Origin: Halalkaliarchaeum sp. AArc-CO
GTDB taxonomy: Archaea > Halobacteriota > Halobacteria > Halobacteriales > Haloferacaceae
Reading direction: 5' to 3'
Length of the DNA: 64,000 bases
Assembly (NCBI RefSeq): GCF_024972735.1
Contig: NZ_CP087723.1
Span: forward strand, 248,001-312,000
Positions 34,473 to 42,348 of this stretch are shown piece by piece (within the stretch, counting starts at the first letter, position 1; the number at the start of each line of letters is the position of its first letter). The notes beneath the pieces were generated by a model that did no database searches, was not told the DNA's origin, and was given only the letters and a program-made list of their open reading frames with translations. A program made the translations under genes and the position numbers.

Positions 34473-34794
34473 TGGAGTTCACCTTCGTCACTGGAGACAC
34501 GGAACCACGTCCCCATATAAACCCCCGAGCGTTGTCGTCGATTCGCCCGGTTTGTCGCCGATCGAACTCGTTTTCACGACTGTTTCCGATCTGTTCCACG
34601 TTTTAGTTCACTTCGACGACCATTTATTGCCGTTCCAAATGGCCTTAGAAGTTTTATAAAACTATTTGAGTCTGTTTTTCCTGGATCGGGCAGTCGAGAA
34701 CGAGCCGCTGTTTTCGATGGATGTGCGGGGCGTCAACTGCCGGATCGACCACGACTGCGCGTCGTGTGGTCTCTCGCGCACCGGGGGTACCGAC
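34473..34794. other. intergenic region without a convincing gene
   Basis: It holds the promoter of the two-gene unit at 34185-34472 and, at 34650-34663, the palindrome AGTTTTATAAAACT, which could be a bidirectional TATA element or part of a transcript end. The rightmost 130 bases follow the acyl-CoA dehydrogenase stop and show no recognisable coding potential. Confidence 0.4.
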
Positions 34795-35958
34795 TCATTC
34801 GAAGGCGGGGATCCCGGTGAGATCGTGTCCGAGGATGAGTGTGTGGATGTCGTGGGTTCCCTCGTAGGTGTACACCGTCTCCATGTTCTGCATATGTCGC
34901 ATCGGCGGATAGTCGGTGGTGATCCCGTTGCCACCCAGCATTTCACGTGCGATTCGGGCCTGGTCACGGGCCATCCGGACGTTGTTCCGCTTGGCCATCG
35001 ACACCTGCTGTGGGCGGAGGTCGCCCCGCTCTTTCAGTTCGGCGAGCCGATAGGCGAGCAACTGGCTCGTGGTGATCTCGGTCGCCATCTCCGCGAGTTT
35101 CTCCTGCTGGAGCTGGAATCGGGCGATCGGGCCGCCGAACTGTTCGCGGTCAATCGCGTACTCTCGGGCGGTTTCAAAACAGTCCCGCGCTGCGCCCACC
35201 GCCCCCCACGCGATCCCGTACCGCGCCTGGGTGAGACACGAGAGAGGTGCCTTCATGCCGTCGGCTTCCGGGAGCCGGTTCTCCGCGGGGATCTCGACGC
35301 CCTGGAGGCCGATTTCGCCGGTGATCGAGGCCCGCAGCGAGAGCTTCTCGTGGATCTCGTTGGTCGTCACCCCGTCGCGATCGGTCTCGACGAGGAATCC
35401 CCGAACCGGCGACCCCTCGGCGGTGGTCTCCCGGGCCCACACGACCGCAACGTCCGAAATCGGCGAGTTGGTGATCCACGTTTTGCTCCCGTCGAGCACG
35501 TAGCTGTCCCCCTCCTTTCTGGCGCGCGTCTCCATTCCCGACGGGTTCGAGCCGTGCTCCGGTTCAGTCAACCCGAAACAGCCGACCGCTTCCCCCGTTC
35601 CCAGCTTCGGCAGCCATTTCTCTTTCTGTGCCTCGCTGCCGAACGCGTAGATGGGATACATCACCAGCGCGCCCTGCACGCTCGCCATCGATCGCAACCC
35701 CGAGTCGCCGGCCTCCAGCTCCTGCATCAACAGCCCGTAGGCGGTCTCGCTGACGTTCGCCAGCCCGTATCCGTCGAGGTTCGGTGCGTAAAACCCCAAC
35801 TCCCCCATCTCGAGGATCAGCTCCGTCGGGAACGTCCCCGCCTCGTAGTGCTCGCCGATCTCCGGCCGGACCTGTTCGTCGACGAACCGTCGCGCGGTGT
35901 CGCGGATCATCCGCTCTTCTTCCCCGAGGTCCGCCTCCAGGTCCACGTAATCGAGCAT
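34795..35958 (-). CDS. acyl-CoA dehydrogenase, glutaryl-CoA dehydrogenase-like
   Basis: 387-residue FAD enzyme. CFGLTEPEHGSNPSGMETRA contacts the flavin and substrate. WITNSPISDVAVVWAR and GEIGLQGVEIP follow in the middle domain. The catalytic Glu is in YTYEGTHDIH (about residue 366). This last motif and MLGGNGITTDYP are nearest to glutaryl-CoA dehydrogenases, which oxidise and decarboxylate glutaryl-CoA in lysine and tryptophan breakdown; other acyl chains cannot be excluded. It stands alone between an intergenic gap and the RNase R-like gene. Confidence 0.87.
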   Translation of the reverse strand: MLDYVDLEADLGEEERMIRDTARRFVDEQVRPEIGEHYEAGTFPTELILEMGELGFYAPNLDGYGLANVSETAYGLLMQELEAGDSGLRSMASVQGALVMYPIYAFGSEAQKEKWLPKLGTGEAVGCFGLTEPEHGSNPSGMETRARKEGDSYVLDGSKTWITNSPISDVAVVWARETTAEGSPVRGFLVETDRDGVTTNEIHEKLSLRASITGEIGLQGVEIPAENRLPEADGMKAPLSCLTQARYGIAWGAVGAARDCFETAREYAIDREQFGGPIARFQLQQEKLAEMATEITTSQLLAYRLAELKERGDLRPQQVSMAKRNNVRMARDQARIAREMLGGNGITTDYPPMRHMQNMETVYTYEGTHDIHTLILGHDLTGIPAFE

Positions 35959-36033
35959 GACTGTGACTCCGTCCCACCCGGTAAAAAGCAGTTCGCAACG
36001 CCTTCGGCGAGCGGGATACGGTGGGGATCGGAG

Positions 36034-37332
36034 CTAGACGCCGTGGGTCGCTTCCTCGGGATCCTCGACTACTTCGAGTCCCCGGTTGTTGACCGCGTAC
36101 GGGTCGATGTGGTTCTCTTCCAGGAACTGTTTGTAGATGCGTTCGCACGTCTCGGCGTCCTTCTGTTTGTCGCTGGCGCGGTCGCACAGCTCGATGAGGT
36201 CCTCCGGGACGTCGTTCGTGTAGACGATCCAGTGGTTTACCAGGTCCGAGAGGCGGCGGATCGGCGAGGTGAAGTGACCGTAGATGTCGAAGTTGAGCGC
36301 GTGATGCCCGCCGAACGGATCGTTCATGTACTTCGCGCGCGGCATCACCTTCAATACTGCCCGCTGGATCTTGTTGAGCTGGCGGTCGGGCGCTTCCTCG
36401 AGCGCGGCGTTGACGGCTTTTCGGGGATCGTCCCAGGAGCCCCCCGGGATCGAGACGCCCTCGAGTTCCTGGATCTCCTTGAGTGCGTCGTTCCACTGCT
36501 CGGGGGTCGGCTGCGGGTGAACTCGGTACATCGCCTCCACGCCGCGGTTCCACATCAGCTCGTGCGTGACGGCCTTGTTCGCCTTCAGCATGCACTCCTC
36601 GATGATCGTGTGTGCCCGGTCCCGACGGGGGTTCAACACCAGCGAGCCGTCCTCCTTGCGCTGCTCGTGCATCCGCTCGGCGAGTTCGTACGCCAGGGCG
36701 TTCTCCTCGTGGAGCGGTGCGTCGGGATCGTCGAGGCGGTTTTCACACTGGGTGTACGTCAGCCGTTCGTCGCTTCGGATCACCGACTTGTAGATGTCGA
36801 TCGACTCGAAGGAGAGCGTCTCCCGATCCAGCACCATCTCGACGGTGTGGGCGAGGCGGTCCTCGTCGGGAACGAGCGAACAGACGGTCTCGGCGAGCAC
36901 CGAGGGGAGCATGTGAATCGTGTACGCCGGAAGGTAGACGGTGTTGCTCCGCTGGACGGCTTCCTCCCACATCGTCGTCTCCGGAGTGACGTAGTGGGTG
37001 ACGTCCGCGATGTGTACCCAGAGGTGGTAGGTCTCCTCGTTTTTCTCGATGCTGATGGCGTCGTCGAAGTCCTGTGCGTCGATCGGGTCGGTCGTCCACG
37101 TCGTGAGGTCCCGGAGATCCTGCCGATCGTCCAGTTCCGCTTCGATTTCGTCTTCGATGCCGTCGCTTCGCGCTTCCGCCTCCCGTTTCACCTCGATCGG
37201 AAAGCCGTCCCGGATCTCGAACTCCTCGAAGAGTTCCTCGCGTTTGTCCTCGAGCCGCTCTGCCATCTCCTCGGTGATCTTCACCGGGCCTTGCCCCTCC
37301 GCGGTGCCGGCGGCGGCCTGTTCGTCCGACAT
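36034..37332 (-). CDS. rnr: RNB-family exoribonuclease (RNase R-like)
   Basis: 432 residues, about half the bacterial length. It is essentially the RNB catalytic domain: TTDPIDAQDFDDAISIE has the Mg-binding aspartates, then LWVHIADVTHYV, AYTIHMLPSVLAETVCSL, and YGHFTSPIRRLSDLVNH. Bacterial cold-shock and S1 domains are missing, as in other haloarchaeal members that process RNA 3' ends in the absence of an archaeal exosome. The ATG at 37332 is the first in the conserved part; upstream frame is a shadow. Confidence 0.9.
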   Translation of the reverse strand: MSDEQAAAGTAEGQGPVKITEEMAERLEDKREELFEEFEIRDGFPIEVKREAEARSDGIEDEIEAELDDRQDLRDLTTWTTDPIDAQDFDDAISIEKNEETYHLWVHIADVTHYVTPETTMWEEAVQRSNTVYLPAYTIHMLPSVLAETVCSLVPDEDRLAHTVEMVLDRETLSFESIDIYKSVIRSDERLTYTQCENRLDDPDAPLHEENALAYELAERMHEQRKEDGSLVLNPRRDRAHTIIEECMLKANKAVTHELMWNRGVEAMYRVHPQPTPEQWNDALKEIQELEGVSIPGGSWDDPRKAVNAALEEAPDRQLNKIQRAVLKVMPRAKYMNDPFGGHHALNFDIYGHFTSPIRRLSDLVNHWIVYTNDVPEDLIELCDRASDKQKDAETCERIYKQFLEENHIDPYAVNNRGLEVVEDPEEATHGV

Positions 37333-37406
37333 ACCGGGTACAACGGTGACGGGGGTAAAAAGACGTGTCGTCGGGGACGGCCGACAGGTCCCGAACCGGA
37401 ACCGGT

Positions 37407-37712
37407 TCAGGACCGCTCTTCGGCGTCCGCGGACCCGTATTCCTCCTCGACGGCGTCGTAATACCGCCGGAGGAACGCTTCCCGGGAGAGCCCGTCGGAT
37501 TCGATCGACAAAAGCAGGGACTCGAGTTCGGTGCGGGGCTGGTGACACAGCCCGTCGTGACACTCCTTACAGAGGTGCTCGAACTCCTTTCCGTGGCGGT
37601 CCCACCGGTCCCCCTCCTTGTCGTACTCGCGGGCGTCCGTCCGGAGCAGCGACGTCCCGCACGCGATGCATACGACGGTTTTGCGGTCCCGGTTCGTCCG
37701 CGAACGCCACAT
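37407..37712 (-). CDS. small zinc-finger-like protein, unknown
   Basis: 101 residues. Two cysteine pairs, CIACGTSL near residue 15 and CKECHDGLC near residue 48, should bind one zinc. The second half (TELESLLLSIE, REAFLRRYYDAVEEEYG) is helical. It is a conserved haloarchaeal type without known function. The ORF is open further upstream, but the ATG at 37712 starts the basic segment before the first zinc pair. Nucleic-acid binding is possible. Confidence 0.7.
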   Translation of the reverse strand: MWRSRTNRDRKTVVCIACGTSLLRTDAREYDKEGDRWDRHGKEFEHLCKECHDGLCHQPRTELESLLLSIESDGLSREAFLRRYYDAVEEEYGSADAEERS

Positions 37713-37902
37713 ACGAGTATCGAAGCTCCCCCGATACTTAGCGCTTGTCGTGACCCTGGTCGGCACGGCGGCGTCGTTTGCTGTTGTGGTGTCTCTCACC
37801 GTGGATGGTTGGCTCTCACCGATGCGTAGGTCCTCGCCGCTCCGTCGAATCACGCCGCGACGGAACAGTCGATTTATCGGTCGGGGCGCCGATCCAGCAC
37901 GT

Positions 37903-38382
37903 ATGGACGTCAAATCGCGACATCATCTCCGGAGCGACGAGGTCGACGCGATCCAGTCGAGCGTTCGGGACGCGCTCGGCGTCGAGATCGACCGGGAGAG
38001 CTTCGAACGCGTCTCCTTTACGGACGATCCGCGGGAGGTGGTGCTCGTCGACGGCGATCCGGCAGTCGTCTACGTCGACGACGAGCCGTTCCTCACGGTC
38101 CAGGGCGCGAACGCGTTCCCGCCGGAACGTCGGATCGTCACCGTCGACGCCGGCGCGGTGTCGTTCGTCTCGAACGGGGCCGACGTGATGCGCCCCGGGA
38201 TCGTGGAGGCCGACGAAGCGATCGAAGAGGGGGACCTCGTCGTCATCGCCGAAGAGACCCACGGAAAGGTGCTCGCTGTCGGGCGCGCGCTCGTCGACGG
38301 CGCCGACATGCGCGGCGACTCCGGGAAGGTCGTTGAGTCGATCCACCACGTCGGCGACGAACTGTTCGAGTTCTCGGTTTGA
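37903..38382 (+). CDS. PUA-domain RNA-binding protein
   Basis: 159 residues. MDVKSRHHLRSDEVDAIQSSV opens an N-terminal domain. A PUA domain follows (RIVTVDAGAVSFVSNGADVMRPGI, then VVIAEETHGKVLAVGRALVDG) with the typical end DELFEFSV. This is the archaeal relative of eukaryotic MCT-1/Tma20, a translation re-initiation factor family. TTTATC 30 bases before the start is the TATA candidate. It is divergent from the zinc-finger gene. Confidence 0.85.
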   Translation: MDVKSRHHLRSDEVDAIQSSVRDALGVEIDRESFERVSFTDDPREVVLVDGDPAVVYVDDEPFLTVQGANAFPPERRIVTVDAGAVSFVSNGADVMRPGIVEADEAIEEGDLVVIAEETHGKVLAVGRALVDGADMRGDSGKVVESIHHVGDELFEFSV

Positions 38383-38403
38383 GCCGTTCCGTCGTCGTCG
38401 CCG

Positions 38404-38465
38404 TCACTCGTTGTCGTCACTCGTTGTCGTCGTCGCCGTCACTCGTTGTCGTCACTCGTTGTCGT
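38404..38465. repeat. four copies of TCACTCGTTGTCGT after the DUF1028 gene
   Basis: On the minus strand each unit reads ACGACAACGAGTGA, so it repeats the last codons and stop of the DUF1028 gene. Copies start at 38404, 38417, 38439 and 38452; the last holds the used stop codon. Confidence 0.85.
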
Positions 38466-39186
38466 CGTCGTTGCCGTCATCGTACTTCTCGGCGGCGTCC
38501 TGCCATCCCTCGAGCGTCAACGCGTAGGTGTGACGGAGGTCTTCGACCGGCGTCTCACTCGCGTCCACTCGGAGGTCGATCGAGTCGGGTGAGGTCGGCT
38601 CGTCCTCGACGTCCGCGGTGGTCTCGACCAACAGCGCCGCCGACTGGACCGGGAGATCCGTCCGCTTGTCGCCGCCCGCTTCGTGGCCAGCCTCGAGTGC
38701 GTCGATCAGCCGAGCCGCGAGGGGGTCCTCGCCGAACGCGTTCGACTCGTAGGCTGCCGCAGTGGCGTCGATCACTTCCGGGCCGGTCAGGAGGTTCCCG
38801 GCGACGGTGTAGTTCTCGCCGGCTGTGTGGCCGTACCAATCCCGGCACTCCTCGCCGGAGAAGACGAACGTCCCGTCGGCGTCGACGCCGTGGAGCTGGC
38901 GCTGGGGCCGTCCCTCGTCGGCATTCAAAAGGGCTTCCAGGGCGTCTTCCACCGCGAGGCCGTCCGCGAGGTAGTCGATCCCTTTCCGGCCGAGCTCGAC
39001 GTTGACCAGGCTCTGGGTCGCGACAGCGCCGTGTTCGGACGCGAACGGACACAGCGTTCCGACGCAGGGGAGTCGGGTGGTAACGGCGACGCCGAACCGG
39101 TGGTGTCTGGTTTCGTCCTCGTCAGTGTACGGTTCCCGAACGCAGATGCTGAACGTCACGTCGGAGGCTGCACGCCGGGGAGACAA
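38452..39186 (-). CDS. DUF1028 family protein (Ntn-hydrolase-like)
   Basis: 244 residues. TFSICVREPYTDEDETRHHRFGVAVTTRLP is the start of the DUF1028 fold. CPFASEHGAVATQSLVN, GRPQRQLHGVDADGTFVFSG, AGNLLTGPEV and AALLVE follow in family order. Members are predicted Ntn-type hydrolases, but substrates are unknown. The C-terminus DDGNDDDNE is low-complexity, and its coding repeat continues past the stop codon. Confidence 0.82.
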   Translation of the reverse strand: MSPRRAASDVTFSICVREPYTDEDETRHHRFGVAVTTRLPCVGTLCPFASEHGAVATQSLVNVELGRKGIDYLADGLAVEDALEALLNADEGRPQRQLHGVDADGTFVFSGEECRDWYGHTAGENYTVAGNLLTGPEVIDATAAAYESNAFGEDPLAARLIDALEAGHEAGGDKRTDLPVQSAALLVETTADVEDEPTSPDSIDLRVDASETPVEDLRHTYALTLEGWQDAAEKYDDGNDDDNE

Positions 39187-39250
39187 AAACCTCGCCGTTC
39201 CCGAGGGGCGAACCGTCAGCCGTTTGTAGGCAGGCGGAGAAGGTCCGGCG

Positions 39251-39649
39251 ATGAACGACGTGATCGATCAGGAGCTGTACGAGCGGACGAAGGCGCTCCT
39301 CGAGCCGGGGGAGATCGAACTCGTCGGCTGTATCGTCCACACCCATCTCGACGGGCAGGCGGACCTCGAGATGCAGGAGCTCACCGTCGACATCCACGAC
39401 GCGATCTCCGACCACGCCGACAAGGGGGAGGCGTACATCTACGCCGGCAACGACGACCCCGATTTTTCATCGAACCAGTTTCAGGGTCTGACCCTCGAGG
39501 ACGAGGAGTTCGTCTGGGAGTGTCAACAGCTCCTCCGGGAGGGATCGTTCGACCTCGTCTTTTATTACGAGGCAGGCGTGGACCAGGACGCACTCGCCGA
39601 CGATCTCGCGGCACTGGAACACGTGGATCGCGTGACGCCGGTGCCGTGA
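39251..39649 (+). CDS. conserved haloarchaeal protein (DUF5778-like)
   Basis: 132 residues, alpha/beta with acidic surface: ELYERTKALLEPGEIELVGCIVHTHLDGQ, LTVDIHDAISDHA, FDLVFYYEAGVDQD. It resembles the haloarchaeal family I recall as DUF5778; no function known. No signal peptide. It is divergent from the DUF1028 gene with a 64-base gap, and ends 74 bases before tRNA-Cys. Confidence 0.72.
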   Translation: MNDVIDQELYERTKALLEPGEIELVGCIVHTHLDGQADLEMQELTVDIHDAISDHADKGEAYIYAGNDDPDFSSNQFQGLTLEDEEFVWECQQLLREGSFDLVFYYEAGVDQDALADDLAALEHVDRVTPVP

Positions 39650-39723
39650 TCGGTGCCCTGGCGGAGGGGCGCGATACGGGAGACCGCTAGCCTTAAGAGT
39701 TCGAATCGGGTAGGTTCAGGTGC

Positions 39724-39799
39724 GCCAAGGTGGCAGAGTTCGGTCAGACGCAGCGGCCTGCAGAGCCGCCCAACGCCGGTTCAAATCCGGCCCTTGGCT
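39724..39799 (+). tRNA. tRNA-Cys (anticodon GCA)
   Basis: Acceptor arms GCCAAGG and CCTTGGC with discriminator T. Anticodon stem-loop GCGGC-CTGCAGA-GCCGC gives GCA. T-arm CCGGTTCAAATCCGG. CCTTAAGAG about 30 bases upstream is the promoter. The last 24 bases are the target of the two further copies downstream, so this tRNA served as an integration site. Confidence 0.95.
39776..39799 (+). repeat. attachment-site copy 1 (3' end of tRNA-Cys)
   Basis: T-arm and acceptor arm of the intact tRNA-Cys. The 24 bases from CCGGTTCAAATCC to CTTGGCT are repeated exactly at 39888-39911. Confidence 0.8.
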
Positions 39800-39887
39800 T
39801 CCTGCGAGGAACGAAGGTGACGAGCGGAAGCCATCAGGCTGCGATTTGAACCCTGTCGTGGAGCGAGCGTACGCGAGCGAGACGACT

Positions 39888-39911
39888 CCGGTTCAAATCC
39901 GGCCCTTGGCT
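39888..39911 (+). repeat. attachment-site copy 2 (partial tRNA-Cys)
   Basis: Identical over 24 bases to the tRNA 3' end, 112 bases downstream of it, without the 5' half of a tRNA. Such partial duplications mark the far end of an integrated element. Confidence 0.75.
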
Positions 39912-40163
39912 CTTACACGATACCCTAAAGCCCAAGACGACATTCTCTTGGCATATTTTTGCTTTTGAAAGCGGTATCTCGGGAATACGACAGAAGTTTC
40001 GGACGCACATCCGTCGAAGGTCCACAAGCGACGTTCACGGGTGTCTCGCAGTACCGCCGTAGGGACAGAATCTGCGCGTTGCGTCGTCCTATCGAGTATT
40101 TGGACCGATATCAAAAATAATCCTTCTCAGTAAACGGTCCGTTTTCACCTCGGCTGGGAAACG
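39912..40163. other. AT-richer intergenic stretch inside the tRNA-Cys island
   Basis: About 230 bases with no convincing gene on either strand. It contains short AT-rich runs such as CATATTTTTGCTTTTGAAAG and AAAAATAATCC. No integrase remnant was recognised. Confidence 0.4.
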
Positions 40164-40964
40164 TCATCGTCGATCTTCGAGGGTGCCGAGCGCACGTCGG
40201 AACTGCTCCTCGTTGATTCGCGGTTCGGACATCGCCTGTGCTTCGAGTGCGCCGGCGAATCGTTCAAATTCGTTGTCGCTTGGGTCGGCCGCGAGCACAC
40301 AGTCGACGTACCCTTCGAGCGCAGACCGCAAGGCCTTGGCGTAGTGATCGTATGCGGCGTCGATGCGGGTATGGTTGTCGTCGATTCCCTCGAACAGCGC
40401 ACGGTAGACGGTCGCAGCCGCCCGGTAGCACTCGCGCTCGCGGTACTGCTCGGCCACTTCGAAGAAGTGAGAAAAGTCGATAGCTTCCGTGACGACTGGA
40501 TAGTGCTGTGTGTGCTGGTCGAACAGCTCCTCGATCTCGTCACGGTACGCTTCGACCGACTTGCCGCCGTCGCCAAACCGTGCGAGGAACTGCTCGCGCA
40601 GGTCCGGATTTTCGGCGAGTGCATCGCGCACGAACGCACGTAGGTCGTCAGACGAGACATCTTCGATAACCCTTTCGACGTGTTCGCTCTCGTCTTGGGG
40701 CGGATCGGCGACGACGTCCAGCAGCACCGCGACGACGTGCTTGCACTCGCCCGCTCCTTCGTAAGGACACGTACACCGAGCATCGATGGTGGATTCGCCT
40801 AGATCGACGGTCACGTCGTACAGACTCGTCCCTCGAACCGCGGCTGTAACCACGTCGCCAAACCGTTCAATTCGCTGGATGTGTCCTTCGTCGCGGTAGT
40901 CCCGCCCGCGCTCGAACACCGCGTCAGCACAGGTCTCCCGAATTTTTGCGTTGTTGAGGTCCAT
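40164..40964 (-). CDS. SWIM zinc-finger protein
   Basis: 266 residues. N-terminus MDLNNAKIRETCADAVFERGRDYRDEGHI is the usual lead-in. The SWIM finger CTCPYEGAGECKH (C-x-C-x-n-C-x-H) is complete at about residues 63-75. The rest is helical (FLARFGDGGKSVEAYRDEIEELFD, AATVYRALFEGIDDNHTRIDAAYDHYAKAL), resembling TPR-like repeats. SWIM domains bind DNA or proteins; the role here is unknown. Located inside the putative tRNA-Cys island. Confidence 0.8.
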   Translation of the reverse strand: MDLNNAKIRETCADAVFERGRDYRDEGHIQRIERFGDVVTAAVRGTSLYDVTVDLGESTIDARCTCPYEGAGECKHVVAVLLDVVADPPQDESEHVERVIEDVSSDDLRAFVRDALAENPDLREQFLARFGDGGKSVEAYRDEIEELFDQHTQHYPVVTEAIDFSHFFEVAEQYRERECYRAAATVYRALFEGIDDNHTRIDAAYDHYAKALRSALEGYVDCVLAADPSDNEFERFAGALEAQAMSEPRINEEQFRRALGTLEDRR

Positions 40965-41008
40965 AACTGGGGAGGACTCGTTGGTCCTGTTCTCGTCCGT
41001 TCGCGGCT

Positions 41009-41515
41009 CTATTCATCTAATAGTTCCGTGACGCTCTCGACGGGGGCGTAGTAGCCGCGTTCGTCCCGCCAGACCTCTAGCCATTCGTCCGCAGTTTCGC
41101 TGTCGATATGCTCGCGTTTGATGCCGAGGACGAGGAGGCCTATCGATCCAGTGACCGGCACATCCAGTTCCGTCGCAAGACGGCGTGCTGCGAGGTCATC
41201 AGTGGCAATCGTCCCGTCGCGTTCAACGGCTCCCCGCAATGCTTCCCTTTCTCCCGGATCAAGTCGCTCATGGAGGCTTACTCTTCCTATTTCGGGTGGA
41301 ACGTCACTGACTGCCAGTCCGTTGTCGAACGCCTCGACGGCGCTGGTCAGATACTCGTGACCGTGTTCGACTCCCCGTTCAATTTCGTCACGGACTGCGG
41401 GTACTACGATTGGAGCTTCGAGTAGGTGAACGAGAAATTCGACCGAGCTCGTACTGGCGAAATTACTGATGGCCGTTGCGTCGAGGAAAACCGGTTGCGG
41501 GTATCCGTCCGGCAT
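41009..41515 (-). CDS. PIN-like nuclease, toxin of a type II module
   Basis: 168 residues. Acidic residues placed as in PIN/DUF3368 nucleases: FLDATAISNFA with Asp12, VVPAVRDEIERGVEHG with glutamates, LDPGEREALRGAV and ATDDLAARRLATEL with the Asp pair. Its start directly follows the stop of the UPF0175 antitoxin gene (41516), so the pair is one operon. Such toxins cleave RNA when the antitoxin is lost. Confidence 0.82.
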   Translation of the reverse strand: MPDGYPQPVFLDATAISNFASTSSVEFLVHLLEAPIVVPAVRDEIERGVEHGHEYLTSAVEAFDNGLAVSDVPPEIGRVSLHERLDPGEREALRGAVERDGTIATDDLAARRLATELDVPVTGSIGLLVLGIKREHIDSETADEWLEVWRDERGYYAPVESVTELLDE

Positions 41516-41737
41516 CTATTCGTCGAGATCGAGTGCAACGTCGATCTCCCGCTGTAACTGGTCGTCAGTTCGTGGCCCGTAGAGCGACGTGAAGCCAGCG
41601 TCTTCCAGCACTTCTTCGAACTCCCACCGGGACAGTCCGGCCGCTTCGGCAGCACGTCCGAGCGAGAGATCGCCGAGGACGTACCGACCCACCGCGGTCG
41701 CAAGTTCGTCGGAGGACTCACTACTGGAAGAGGCCAT
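41516..41737 (-). CDS. UPF0175-family antitoxin
   Basis: 73 residues. AVGRYVLGDLSLGRAAEAAGLSRWEFEEVLEDAGFTSLYG is the helix-turn-helix-like UPF0175 core, and the acidic tail DQLQREIDVALDLDE should bind the PIN protein. First gene of the operon, with zero bases to the toxin. It is likely to bind its own promoter in the AT-rich gap 41738-41830, by analogy with other type II antitoxins. Confidence 0.82.
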   Translation of the reverse strand: MASSSSESSDELATAVGRYVLGDLSLGRAAEAAGLSRWEFEEVLEDAGFTSLYGPRTDDQLQREIDVALDLDE

Positions 41738-41921
41738 CGTACATAGTTATCGGATCCACGGACCTAATAATCTATCGTGGGAGGGGGGCACTCATCGACT
41801 CACCGGGTTGCCATCCACATAGCAATCTAAGACAACAACATTTCTTCATCCGCTATCTGGGGTGATTTGGCGATAATTCACTTGATGTGATGGCTTATAC
41901 GTAAAATACTGCCTTAATTCG

Positions 41922-41935
41922 GGCCCTTGGCTCTT
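41922..41935 (+). repeat. attachment-site copy 3 (short tRNA-Cys 3' end)
   Basis: GGCCCTTGGCTCTT, identical to the end of copy 2 with its five following bases, in an AT-rich surrounding. Likely the right boundary of the island. With 14 bases, chance similarity is unlikely but possible. Confidence 0.55.
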
Positions 41936-41957
41936 TTAGTAGTCGGCGGGAGTGCGA

Positions 41958-42098
41958 TCAGTCGAGGCGATCCAGGGAGCCATAGAGCTCTTCGTTCTGA
42001 ATGTGGGTACAGAACTGTGCACAGAGGCGACAGCAGTCGGCGGCATCGGTGAACGTCCGAACGCTGGCGTCCCAGCGGGCGTGGACGGCTCCAAGCAT
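41958..42098 (-). pseudogene. possible 3' fragment of an unknown gene
   Basis: A frame of 46 residues from the ATG at 42098: MLGAVHARWDASVRTFTD followed by CCRLCAQFCTHIQNEELYG and SLDRLD. The four-cysteine cluster and amino acid mix look like protein rather than an arginine-rich shadow. It may be a complete small gene or the end of a larger one cut by the rearrangement that also truncated the HTH gene at its other side. Confidence 0.35.
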
Positions 42099-42101
42099 TG
42101 C

Positions 42102-42347
42102 ACTTCGAACCGACGGTTCGGTCGCGATGATCTCACGGCCGCAGTCGACGTCGAGTCCCACAATTTCTACTATCACCCCGACGAGCTGGTCGATGTCGGA
42201 CTGGTCGACAAGCGACAGCGGCGGACCGCCGATAGCTACGGTTTCTACACGTACTATCGCCCGACAGCGATGGGGCGCGGCATCCTCGAGCACGGCGTCG
42301 AGGAGCTGATGCGCCGCGAACGAGAGCTCGACGACGCGTATTCGTGA
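42102..42347 (+). pseudogene. truncated winged-helix regulator (C-terminal part)
   Basis: The frame reads DDLTAAVDVESHNFYYHPDELVDVGLVDKRQRR, then YGFYTYYRPTAMGRGILEHGVEELMRRERELDD and stop at 42347. This is the second half of an archaeal ArsR-like winged helix protein. The recognition helix is present, but the preceding helices are missing and codons upstream do not fit the fold. It sits directly beyond the island boundary and its 5' end meets the fragment at 41958-42098 head to head. Confidence 0.5.
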
Positions 42348-42348
42348 C

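Larger units (their letters stand above)
39800..41935. mobile_element. putative remnant of a tRNA-Cys-integrated element
   Basis: Bounded by tRNA-Cys and by partial copies of its 3' end at 39888-39911 and 41922-41935. Inside are a SWIM-domain protein and a PIN/UPF0175 toxin-antitoxin pair, with AT-rich spacers at each end. There is no integrase gene, so the element looks decayed or was a passenger. Two nested events are possible because copy 2 is close to copy 1 and copy 3 matches copy 2 (with CTCTT) better than the tRNA. Confidence 0.55.

Noticed and set aside
34650-34663. Palindrome AGTTTTATAAAACT as a transcription terminator
   Set aside because: It has no loop and no poly-T run, and is about 130 bases from the nearest gene end. 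A TATA-like element fits as well, so no function is assigned.
34666-37461. 931-codon open frame on the plus strand opposite acyl-CoA dehydrogenase and the RNase R-like gene
   Set aside because: Composition is rich in Arg, His and Val without domains, and both minus-strand genes are clear. It is a high-GC shadow.
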